The translations under genes and the position numbers were made by a program. This document shows positions 57,077 to 64,000 of a DNA stretch of 64,000 nucleotides, piece after piece (the first letter of the stretch is position 1; each line of letters opens with the position of its first letter). Location of the stretch: the NCBI RefSeq assembly GCF_001422325.1, contig NZ_LMMR01000009.1, positions 1 through 64,000 of the forward strand. The letters are read 5' to 3'. The DNA is from Leifsonia sp. Leaf264. Its GTDB lineage: Bacteria; Actinomycetota; Actinomycetes; Actinomycetales; Microbacteriaceae. Under the pieces are notes generated by a model. The model was not told the DNA's origin, did not search any database, and worked only from the letters and a program-made list of their open reading frames with translations.

Positions 57077-58564
57077 TCAGTACGCCCCGTCGCTGCCGAG
57101 GACGGCGCGGGCCGTCTTCCAGAGGATGAGCAGGTCGCCCGTGAGGTTCCAGTTCTCGACGTAGTACAGGTCGAGACGCACGGTCTCCTCCCAGTTCAGG
57201 TTGGAGCGACCGCTGACCTGCCAGAGACCGGTGATGCCCGGCTTCACGAGGAAGCGGCGGTGCACGTGCTGGTCGTACTGTTCGACCTCGCGCTCGAGGG
57301 GCGGCCTGGGGCCGACGATCGACATCGTGCCGCGGAAGACGTTGAACAGCTGGGGAAGCTCGTCGAGGCTGAAGCGGCGGAGGAATCCGCCGATCGGCGT
57401 GACGCGCGGGTCGTTCTTCATCTTGAACATGACCGAGTTCCCCTCAGCGCGGGCCACGTTCTCGAGCTCGGCCAGGCGGTCCTCGGCGTCCATGTACATG
57501 GATCGGAACTTGAGCATGTCGAAGCGCTCGCCCCGCAGGCCGATGCGTTCCTGCCGGAAGATGACGGATCCGGGGGTACTCAGCCGCACCGCGATGGTCA
57601 CGGCGGCCAGGAACGGCGCCAGGAGCACGATGAGGGTCCCGGATGCCACGATGTCGAAGAAGCGCTTGATGTAGAGCTTGCCGCCGTAGTACCGCGGGGT
57701 CTCCACGTGGATGAGCGGGAGCCCGGCGACGGGGCGCGTGTGCAGCCTCGGTCCGCCGATGTCGGTGAGGCTCGGCGCCACGACCAGGTGCTGGCGTCCC
57801 GGCTCCAGCTGCCAGCTGAGCTCGCGCACCAGCGACGGCGACATCTCGTTCGCGCTGGTGATGACCACGGTGTCGGCGTTGACGGCGTCCAGGGACTCGA
57901 TCAGGTTCGTGAGCGAGCCCGACACCGGGATCTCGGTGCCGTCGATCACGCCGGCGACGGCGCCGCTCGGCGTGCAGGCGCCGACGACCTTGAGGCCGGA
58001 TTCCGGAGCCCGTGCCAGGTCGCGTGCCATGGCCGTGACCGACGCCACCGACCCGACCAGGAGGACGCGGTGCGACATCCGCCCCTCACGTCGTCGAGCG
58101 GCCAGCCAGTTGCGCCAGAAGTAGCGCTCGAGGATGACCGCAGGAAGCCCGAGGAGGAAGGCGAAGGCGAAGTAGCGCTGCAGGCCGCCGATGTCCAGGA
58201 AGTACGCCGCCATGCCGCCGGCGCCGAAGACGATGAGGGTGGAGTTGATCACGCGCCGGTACTCGATCGAGCCGGCACCGATGTGGCGGGTCGAGCGCGA
58301 GCCAGCAGCGGTGAGGGCGAACATCCACACCAGCACCACGCTGATCGAGATGATCATGGGCGTGGTGAAGGTCAGCAGCTCGCCGATGCCGGCGATCGTC
58401 GACGGCAGGCCGCCGACGTACTGCGCGACAGCGACGCTGAGTGCGATCACGACGAGGTCCGAGAAGAAGAGAAGCTGCCCGTACTTCTGGTTCCAGTCGG
58501 CCTGCTTCGTCACCCTCGAGCTCGTCGCCATGTTTTCTTCAATGGCTTGAGTCAAAAGTTTCAT
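57077..58564 (-). CDS. Priming polyprenyl-phosphate sugar-phosphate transferase (WbaP/CpsE type)
   Basis: First committed step of exopolysaccharide repeat-unit assembly: transfer of a sugar phosphate to undecaprenyl phosphate at the membrane. 495 residues: four to five N-terminal membrane spans, a central Rossmann-like CoA-binding region (MSHRVLLVGSVASVTAMARDLA), then the catalytic bacterial transferase domain with KRFFDIVASGTLIVLLAP (membrane helix), FRQERIGLRGERFDMLKFRSM, LRRFSLDELPQLFNVFRGTMSIVGPRPPL and VKPGITGLWQVSGRS. The start is ATG 58564, with ATG 58531 (MATSSRV) as an alternative. The sugar (glucose or galactose) cannot be told. Confidence 0.93.
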   Translation of the reverse strand: MKLLTQAIEENMATSSRVTKQADWNQKYGQLLFFSDLVVIALSVAVAQYVGGLPSTIAGIGELLTFTTPMIISISVVLVWMFALTAAGSRSTRHIGAGSIEYRRVINSTLIVFGAGGMAAYFLDIGGLQRYFAFAFLLGLPAVILERYFWRNWLAARRREGRMSHRVLLVGSVASVTAMARDLARAPESGLKVVGACTPSGAVAGVIDGTEIPVSGSLTNLIESLDAVNADTVVITSANEMSPSLVRELSWQLEPGRQHLVVAPSLTDIGGPRLHTRPVAGLPLIHVETPRYYGGKLYIKRFFDIVASGTLIVLLAPFLAAVTIAVRLSTPGSVIFRQERIGLRGERFDMLKFRSMYMDAEDRLAELENVARAEGNSVMFKMKNDPRVTPIGGFLRRFSLDELPQLFNVFRGTMSIVGPRPPLEREVEQYDQHVHRRFLVKPGITGLWQVSGRSNLNWEETVRLDLYYVENWNLTGDLLILWKTARAVLGSDGAY

Positions 58565-58771
58565 CCCCGTCGAGTTGGTTACACCTAAGCATCGGGTCGG
58601 GTCGACGTGCCACGTACAGGGGTCAGATTTAACACACCCGACATATCCTCGACACCGCTGGGTCGAGAGAACGCTATGGAATGGAAATCACGACGCGAGG
58701 GTGCGAACGAGCAGGTCCCCGACGGAGTACGCACCTCGGCGGGGCCGACCGGACAAGGACAGTGAGCCCCG

Positions 58772-59710
58772 ATGACAGTTGCGTCGATCAGCCGTACCGG
58801 AAGAGCGCCGCGCCGCGCGTTCCGCGCCGCGGTCCTGGTCCTCTGCGCCGCTCTCGTGCTCCCCATCACCTCCTGCGCGAGCTCCCCATCGGCCGCCGAC
58901 CCCGACGCCTCGAACTCCGCTGTCACCGTCACCCCCGGTCTCGTCTACTCCTCACCTGAGGGAGGCGACCTCAAACTCGACGCCTGCGTGCCGAAGGACG
59001 CCAGCGAGCCGACGGCCGCTGTCGTGCTGCTGCACGGCGGAGGCTTCATCGACGGCGACCGCACTGGCGGCGGTATGCGTGCAGTGTGCGAGCTGTTCGC
59101 GGAGAACGGCATCGCCGGCTTCTCCATCGACTACAGGCTCGCGCCCGAGTTCGTCTACCCGAGTCAGGTCGAGGACGTCGAGGCCGCCATCGCGTGGATC
59201 AGGCAGCCGGAGCAGGCTGCGCGCTTCGGCGTCGATCCGACCCGCATCGGGCTGTTCGGCAGCTCGGCCGGCGCCATCCTCACCCAGACCGTGGCGACCC
59301 TCGGGACCGGATCACTGCAGGAGGGCGGTCGCGTGGCGGCAGCGGTGTCGCTCTCGGGCGTCTCGCTGATGACGGAGGACGCACTCACGCTGGGCTCCCC
59401 CTCCGACGAGGCCGCCTCGATGATCCTCAACTACCTCGGCTGCCCGAGCGTGATCGCGGCGGACTGCCCGCAGGCGGCCGAGGCTTCGGCGGTGCTCTCG
59501 GTCGACGCATCCGACCCGCCGATGATCCTGGTGAACGGATCGGACGAGCTCGTCCCGGTTGAACAGGCCGAGACCATGGCCGCGGCGCTCAAGGCCGCGA
59601 AGGTCCCCGTGCAGCTGAGCGTCCAGGACGGCTCGAAGCACGGCATCCAGCTGCTCGGCCCGCACATTCGCACCCGCATCATCGAATTCTTCACCGAGCG
59701 GCTCTCATGA
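58772..59710 (+). CDS. Lipoprotein alpha/beta hydrolase (HSL/acetyl-esterase type)
   Basis: A 312-residue exported esterase. The signal peptide (basic RRAFRAAVLVLCAALVLP) ends in the lipobox ITSC (Cys29), so it is lipid-anchored outside the membrane. It has the oxyanion motif LLHGGGFIDGD, nucleophile GLFGSSAGAIL, Asp in LVNGSDELVP, and the His near DGSKHGIQLL. Lying between the priming transferase and the chain-length kinase, it may remove or move acyl groups on the polysaccharide. The 207-nt intergenic region upstream holds no clear promoter. Confidence 0.85.
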   Translation: MTVASISRTGRAPRRAFRAAVLVLCAALVLPITSCASSPSAADPDASNSAVTVTPGLVYSSPEGGDLKLDACVPKDASEPTAAVVLLHGGGFIDGDRTGGGMRAVCELFAENGIAGFSIDYRLAPEFVYPSQVEDVEAAIAWIRQPEQAARFGVDPTRIGLFGSSAGAILTQTVATLGTGSLQEGGRVAAAVSLSGVSLMTEDALTLGSPSDEAASMILNYLGCPSVIAADCPQAAEASAVLSVDASDPPMILVNGSDELVPVEQAETMAAALKAAKVPVQLSVQDGSKHGIQLLGPHIRTRIIEFFTERLS

Positions 59711-59767
59711 GCCTCATCGCATCCGCGGGCTCCCGCCCGACCGACCGTCAACCCCGGAGGTAAGTCA

Positions 59768-61093
59768 GTGGACTTCAAGCAGACCATCCGCGTCATCCGA
59801 CGCCATTGGTTCCCCGTCGTCGTGACGATCCTGGCGGGCCTGGTGGCCGCCGTCGCCTACGTCGCCGTTGCCCCCGCGGAGTACACGACGCAGACCAAGC
59901 TGCTGCTCGAGCCGACGGGAGGAACAGGGACAGCGCAGGAACTGGTGGCGGGCAACAACCTGTTGGCGCAGCAGGTGGGCACCTTCACCCAACTGGCCTC
60001 GACTCCGGTCGTGCTGCAGCCCGTGATCGATGAGCTCGGCCTCGACACCACTCCGGACAAGCTGGCGGACAGCGTCTCGGTCACGGCCGTCGGCCTGTCG
60101 GCGCTGCTCTCCATCGAGGCGACAGCAGACACCCCGGAGGGCGCCGTCGACCTCGGCAACGCTGTCGCGGCGAGCCTGAGCGATCAGATCGAGACCTCGG
60201 GATCGACGGACTCACCGGCCACGATCAGCACCACCGTCGTGCAGGAGCCCGTCGCACCCAAATCACCGTCGTCGCCGAACACCATCCTTGCCGTGCTCAT
60301 CGGGCTCTTCGGCGGTCTCGCGGTCGCCTTCATCATCGTGGTCCTCGCCGAGCTGCTCAACACCCGCACGCGCAATGGTCGAGACGTCGCGAAGGCGACG
60401 GATGCGGCCTACCTGGGGCGGGTGCCCGCTGAGCGGTCGCTGTCCAAGACGCCGGTGCCGGTGCTCGCCAACCCCTCCGGCCGCTTCGCTGAGGCCGTGC
60501 GCATCATCCGCACCAAGGTCGTCGCGTCGCTCTCGGCATCCGCCACTCCCGTGGTCGTCGTCAGCTCCCCCGGCCTGTCCGAGGGCAAGACGACCATCGC
60601 CGCGAACCTCGCCGCCGCCCTCGCCGAGGGCGGGCTCAGGGTCGCTCTCATCGATGCCGACCTGCGCGCCCCCTCGATTGCCCGGGTCTTCGGCCTGACG
60701 CACGCGACGGGCCTGTCGAACTCGCTCCTGGCCGGAACGGCCCCGGCATCGCTCGAGCGCACGGAGGCCGCACCCAACCTCGCGGTCATCACGACCGAGG
60801 CCGTCGAGGCTGGGGCGAGCGACATCCTCTCCTCGGAGCGCTCGAGTGCCGTCATCGCGGCCCTCGCCGCCGACGTCGACATCGTCATCCTCGACTCCGG
60901 CCCCCTGCTGGCGAACTCCGACGGTCTGGCACTGGCCGAGCTCGCTGACGGCTACGTCGTCGTCGCTCGCGCCGGGCGCACCCGCGCGGACGACCTGCGC
61001 CAGGCTGTCACCGCGCTCGACGGCATCGGAGCCGCCGTGTACGGGGTCGTGCTCACAGCCGCACCCGTGCGCGGCGCGGACGCCCGGGACTGA
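59768..61093 (+). CDS. Wzz-type chain-length regulator fused to a BY-kinase-like domain
   Basis: A 441-residue membrane protein: N-terminal Wzz domain with spans at residues 15-35 and about 175-200 (the Pro-rich PVAPKSPSSPN precedes the second), then the cytoplasmic kinase-like ATPase with Walker A' SSPGLSEGKTTIAANLA, DADLRAPSIARVFGL and Walker B VDIVILDSGPLL. The C-terminus (GVVLTAAPVRGADARD) has no tyrosine cluster, so classical autophosphorylation sites are missing. The GTG 59768 start has GGAGG 8 nt upstream. It should control polymer length and export. Confidence 0.9.
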   Translation: MDFKQTIRVIRRHWFPVVVTILAGLVAAVAYVAVAPAEYTTQTKLLLEPTGGTGTAQELVAGNNLLAQQVGTFTQLASTPVVLQPVIDELGLDTTPDKLADSVSVTAVGLSALLSIEATADTPEGAVDLGNAVAASLSDQIETSGSTDSPATISTTVVQEPVAPKSPSSPNTILAVLIGLFGGLAVAFIIVVLAELLNTRTRNGRDVAKATDAAYLGRVPAERSLSKTPVPVLANPSGRFAEAVRIIRTKVVASLSASATPVVVVSSPGLSEGKTTIAANLAAALAEGGLRVALIDADLRAPSIARVFGLTHATGLSNSLLAGTAPASLERTEAAPNLAVITTEAVEAGASDILSSERSSAVIAALAADVDIVILDSGPLLANSDGLALAELADGYVVVARAGRTRADDLRQAVTALDGIGAAVYGVVLTAAPVRGADARD

Positions 61094-61107
61094 TCGGCGA
61101 CGGCGAC

Positions 61108-62637
61108 ATGACGGTGCAGGCGACACAGTCCACGCAGAGCGCGGCCCCGCGTGAGCGGCGCGCCTCGGGAGTGAGCCCGCGCCTGCGCGCCGACGTTCTT
61201 CTCTCCGCGGGCGGAGCTGTCGTCGCCGCCGGACTCGTCGTCGCATCGCTCCTGGTGCAGCCGGCCCTGTTCATCATCGTCGTCGCCGGTGCCGTGCTGG
61301 TCTACCTCGCGGCGTTCCACCCGAAGGTCTTCGCCATCACAGGGCTCTCCGCGATCATCCTGTCGAACGTGCTGCAGCAGGTGGTCGGGCCGATAGCCAC
61401 GAACACCGACGAGGCCGTCATCGGCCTCGCCGTGATCGCCTTCACGACGAGGCGGCTGATCGCTGAGCGGCGGATCGTGCTCCTTCCGGGCATGGCCTGG
61501 TTCCTTCTGTTCTTCGTCTTCGGCGTGTTGAGCAGCGTGGTCATGCACGTGTCCTACTCCCTGATGCTGCAGTCGCTGATCCTCATCGCCAAAGGCCTCC
61601 TGTTCGCGTTCGCCCTCGCCCAGCTGCGCTGGACCGACCGGGACTTCCGTGTGCTACTGAAGGCGGGCGTCGTCGCGATAGCAGTCGTCGCGGCGTCAGG
61701 CCTCGCGAACCTGGCGTTCCCCGAGTTCTGGCGCAGCATCGTCGGAGGCACGATCACCCATCTGGGCGGCGTGACCGCGCTGCAGGGCCTGTTCCAGCAT
61801 CCGGCGGCGTTCGGACGCTTCACCGCCGTGCTCGCCGTCGCCGCTGTCGCCTATGCCTGCGTCGTGCGCACCTCGCTCGGGAATGCGATCCTCATCGGCG
61901 TGACAGTGGCACTGACCACGCTGACCCTCGAGGTCAAGTCGATCGTCGGACTGCTCGCCGCTCTCGGAATCCTCACGCTCCGCTACGGACGGCCCATCCT
62001 CATCGTCATCGCCCTCTGCTTCGGTCCGTTCGCCATCGCACTCATCGTGCCGCCGCTCATCGCGCTGGTGGGCGACGCCGTCGAGACGTACATCATCCAG
62101 GACTCCGCCCGCTCGACCATGACGTGGGGCTCGCTCGCCGTCGCGACCGCGTACTTCCCCTTCGGCGCCGGCTTCGGCCGCTTCGGCAGCTTTCAGGCGA
62201 GCGTCGATTACAGCCCCGAGTACTACAAGCTCGGCTTCGATCACGTCTACGGCCTGGGGCCCGGTGAGAAGGGCATGTTCCTCAATGACACCCAGTGGCC
62301 AGCCATCATCGGGGAGAGCGGATGGCTCGGGGCGGCCGCCTTCGCCATCGGCATCGTCTGCGTGCTCGTCAGCCTGCTGCGTCGCAGCTCGCCGAACGAG
62401 TCGGTGCTCGCCCGCTGGGTGCGGATCACGGGCGTTGGCTGGCTGGTGCTCCTCGTGATCGAGTCGGCCGCCGCGCCGGTGTTCGTGTCGGCGCCGTCGT
62501 TCCCGTTCGTCTTCGCGGTCGCTGGAATCGTGGCCTCGCTGCGAGCTGCGGCCCGCGACGAGGAGCGCGCCACCGGGTTGGTGCCTCAGCGGCTCCCGGG
62601 GAGCACGGCGCGCCAGCGCGCCGCCAGCATCGGGTAG
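61108..62637 (+). CDS. O-antigen ligase / Wzy polymerase family membrane protein
   Basis: A 509-residue protein with about 11-12 membrane spans and the long periplasmic loop between residues 320 and 400 (GDAVETYIIQDSARSTMTWGSLAVATAYFPFGAGFGRFGSF), the usual place of the catalytic residues of Wzy/WaaL-type proteins. It probably polymerises the repeat units. It starts 14 nt after the Wzz/kinase gene. The last 52 nt overlap the end of the convergent glycosyltransferase gene. Confidence 0.85.
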   Translation: MTVQATQSTQSAAPRERRASGVSPRLRADVLLSAGGAVVAAGLVVASLLVQPALFIIVVAGAVLVYLAAFHPKVFAITGLSAIILSNVLQQVVGPIATNTDEAVIGLAVIAFTTRRLIAERRIVLLPGMAWFLLFFVFGVLSSVVMHVSYSLMLQSLILIAKGLLFAFALAQLRWTDRDFRVLLKAGVVAIAVVAASGLANLAFPEFWRSIVGGTITHLGGVTALQGLFQHPAAFGRFTAVLAVAAVAYACVVRTSLGNAILIGVTVALTTLTLEVKSIVGLLAALGILTLRYGRPILIVIALCFGPFAIALIVPPLIALVGDAVETYIIQDSARSTMTWGSLAVATAYFPFGAGFGRFGSFQASVDYSPEYYKLGFDHVYGLGPGEKGMFLNDTQWPAIIGESGWLGAAAFAIGIVCVLVSLLRRSSPNESVLARWVRITGVGWLVLLVIESAAAPVFVSAPSFPFVFAVAGIVASLRAAARDEERATGLVPQRLPGSTARQRAASIG

Positions 62638-63644
62638 ACGGCCGCCGCTGAGTAGTCGCGCTGGAACCTGGCGGTTCCGGCCGCGCGCACCTCGTCGCGG
62701 GCCGCATCCGATGTCATGAGCTCCTGCACTGCCGCAGCCAGACCGGCGGCGTCGCCGGCATCGACGAGCACGCCGGCACCGCCACCGAGCACGGACGGGA
62801 TGCCGCCGACGCGAGTGGCGATGACGCAGTCCCGACGGGCCAGCGCCTCGAGGATGAACATGGGCATGGCCTCGTCGCGGGACGGGAGCACGGCGATCTC
62901 GGCGGTCTCGAGCAGTTCCATCAACTGCGCGTGCGGAAGCGAACCGTGGAAGACGGCATCCGGCAGCGACTCGGGGACGACCTCGGGATCGGCCACAGGC
63001 CCGACGATGTCGAGCGTCCAGCCGTCGTGGTCGGCGATGGCTCGCCAGGCGTCGACGAGGACGTCGACGCCTTTGCGGAGCGAGACGCTGCCGCCGAAGA
63101 CTATGCGCTTCTCCTTCGTGCGCGGCATCCCCTCGGGGACGGCGTTCGGGATGAGCTCGGTGCTGGCTGACGGCACGACGCCGAGGACGGCGGCGCGAGT
63201 CTCGTCGCTCAGCACGAAGACGCTGTCGGCCGCGCGGAGCACCCGCGCGACACGAGCCGGCTCGCGTGCGGCGTAGTCGGGGAAGCTGCTGCCGTGCAGG
63301 TGCGCGACGGTGCCGAATCCGCGCGCGTGGGCGAGCCTCAGCAGGAGCCCCTCGCGCACGAAGGATCCACCTTGGGACAGGTGCACCACGACGACCCGGG
63401 ACTCTCGGCCGCGCAGGGTTCCGATCCGCCAGGCCGCTCCGAGGAACAGGGCGAGAGCGCGTGGGCCGGTGGAACCATCGCGGGAAACGATGACGCGCAA
63501 CTCGCAGTCGTCGAAGGGATAGGAGAGGTAGCCGTTCACGACCTGCGTCATGCCACCGGCGACCTCTCCGCGGCGCCCCACGTGCAGCACCTCGATGGGC
63601 TCGAGCGTCGTGCCCGGCTCGTCGACGGTCACTGTCACTGTCAT
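62586..63644 (-). CDS. Glycosyltransferase family 4 protein
   Basis: A 352-residue GT-B enzyme. The N-domain begins VLHVGRRGEVAGGMTQVVNGYL and has VVHLSQGGSFVREG. The C-domain has RIVFGGSVSLRKGVDVLVDAWRAI, VFHGSLPHAQLMELLETAEIAVLPSRDEAMPMFILEALARRDCVIATRVGGIPSVLGGG, with the donor-binding E-x7-E region. It adds one sugar to the lipid-linked repeat unit. ATGA overlap with the pyruvyl transferase gene. Confidence 0.92.
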   Translation of the reverse strand: MTVTVTVDEPGTTLEPIEVLHVGRRGEVAGGMTQVVNGYLSYPFDDCELRVIVSRDGSTGPRALALFLGAAWRIGTLRGRESRVVVVHLSQGGSFVREGLLLRLAHARGFGTVAHLHGSSFPDYAAREPARVARVLRAADSVFVLSDETRAAVLGVVPSASTELIPNAVPEGMPRTKEKRIVFGGSVSLRKGVDVLVDAWRAIADHDGWTLDIVGPVADPEVVPESLPDAVFHGSLPHAQLMELLETAEIAVLPSRDEAMPMFILEALARRDCVIATRVGGIPSVLGGGAGVLVDAGDAAGLAAAVQELMTSDAARDEVRAAGTARFQRDYSAAAVYPMLAARWRAVLPGSR

Positions 63645-64000
63645 GCGTCGACCAGCTCGACGGGCGCCGGCACCCCTCCGATAAGCAGCTCGACCCGTTC
63701 GCGCACACGCGCCAGCTCGAGCCGGGCGTCGGCGAGGGACTCCTGCACGGCCGGGCCGCGTTGAAGCGCCGCGGACAGTGCGGTGACGATCTCGTCCTCG
63801 CTCAGTTCGCTCGCCGGAACGGCGACGCCGGAGACGCCGGCCGCTTCGAAGTGGCGATCGATCTTGCCGGAGCCGTCGACCAGCAGCGCGATCGGTGTCG
63901 CGCCCTCGGTCGACGCCGCGATGAGCACGTGCAACCTGTCGCTGACGGCGAGCGCCGTGCGGGCGTAGATGGCGCGCAGGGCGTCCTCCTGACCACCGTG
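63641..64000 (-). CDS. Polysaccharide pyruvyl transferase family protein, C-terminal part
   Basis: The last 119 codons of a gene that enters from the right edge. The segment IYARTALAVSDRLHVLIAASTEGATPIALLVDGSGKIDRHFEAAGV has the SDRLH and KI motifs of the C-terminal domain of pyruvyl transferases (CsaB/WcaK/EpsO type), which put ketal-pyruvate on sugars. A final coiled-coil-like stretch (QESLADARLELARVRERVELL) ends the protein. The start is outside the window. Confidence 0.75.
   Translation of the reverse strand, partial: HGGQEDALRAIYARTALAVSDRLHVLIAASTEGATPIALLVDGSGKIDRHFEAAGVSGVAVPASELSEDEIVTALSAALQRGPAVQESLADARLELARVRERVELLIGGVPAPVELVDA

Overview
The window is a high-GC chromosomal segment of an actinobacterium, most likely a member of the Microbacteriaceae (order Micrococcales). 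This rests on codon use, a type I IF3 with an AUC start, an actinobacterial 6C RNA, an actinobacterial rRNA leader box, and gene order that matches known actinobacterial blocks, best remembered from Mycobacterium tuberculosis. No insertion sequence, integrase, prophage or CRISPR array was seen. Most of the window is core genome, and an exopolysaccharide locus begins at the right end.

Layout. 1-350: leader and promoters of an rRNA operon running leftward out of the window. 0.5-5.2 kb: a class III CoA-transferase, tyrS, a SatD-like protein paired with a small membrane protein, and a 3-methyladenine DNA glycosylase. 5.2-12.1 kb: a leftward arginine operon argC-J-B-D-F-H, with coupled genes and no argR or argG. 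It is preceded by a promoter and a leaderless 27-residue open frame containing seven arginines, which is a candidate attenuator peptide. 12.2-18 kb: pheST, an SpoU-type rRNA methyltransferase and infC-rpmI-rplT. 18-24 kb: a DUF1844 gene and the lhr-nei2 repair pair. 24-28 kb: hisC-B-H-A followed by an SseB-like gene. 28-29.4 kb: a divergent SOS pair, lexA and a LysM cell-envelope gene, with operator-like sites and a long 5' UTR hairpin. 29.5-39.6 kb: metE-metF, hflX, an RsmC-like methyltransferase, pncA, an M20 peptidase, a D-Ala-D-Ala carboxypeptidase and an oxidoreductase. 39.7-46.2 kb: tRNA-Thr(CGU), then topA-tmk-holB and a secreted lipoprotein peptidase. 46.4-50 kb: a compact Tad/Flp pilus locus with a fused TadB-TadC, and the 6C small RNA upstream of it. 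50-56.9 kb: acs, ridA, a class A penicillin-binding protein with PASTA domains, a metallophosphoesterase, tRNA-Pro(CGG) and a previously easily missed 54-residue membrane protein. 57-64 kb: an exopolysaccharide cluster with a priming sugar transferase, lipoprotein esterase, Wzz/BY-kinase, polymerase/ligase, GT4 and the end of a pyruvyl transferase.

A recurring feature is transcription without a leader. At tyrS, the arg leader peptide, pheS, hisC, hflX, the RsmC-like gene, tadA and the class A PBP, a TANNNT -10 hexamer ends 6-8 nt before the start codon, so the mRNA should begin at the AUG or GUG itself.

The most interesting candidate is the arginine-rich leaderless peptide in front of an arginine operon that lacks the usual neighbouring repressor gene. 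After that come the SOS divergon with its hairpin leader and the SatD/DUF3307-like pair.
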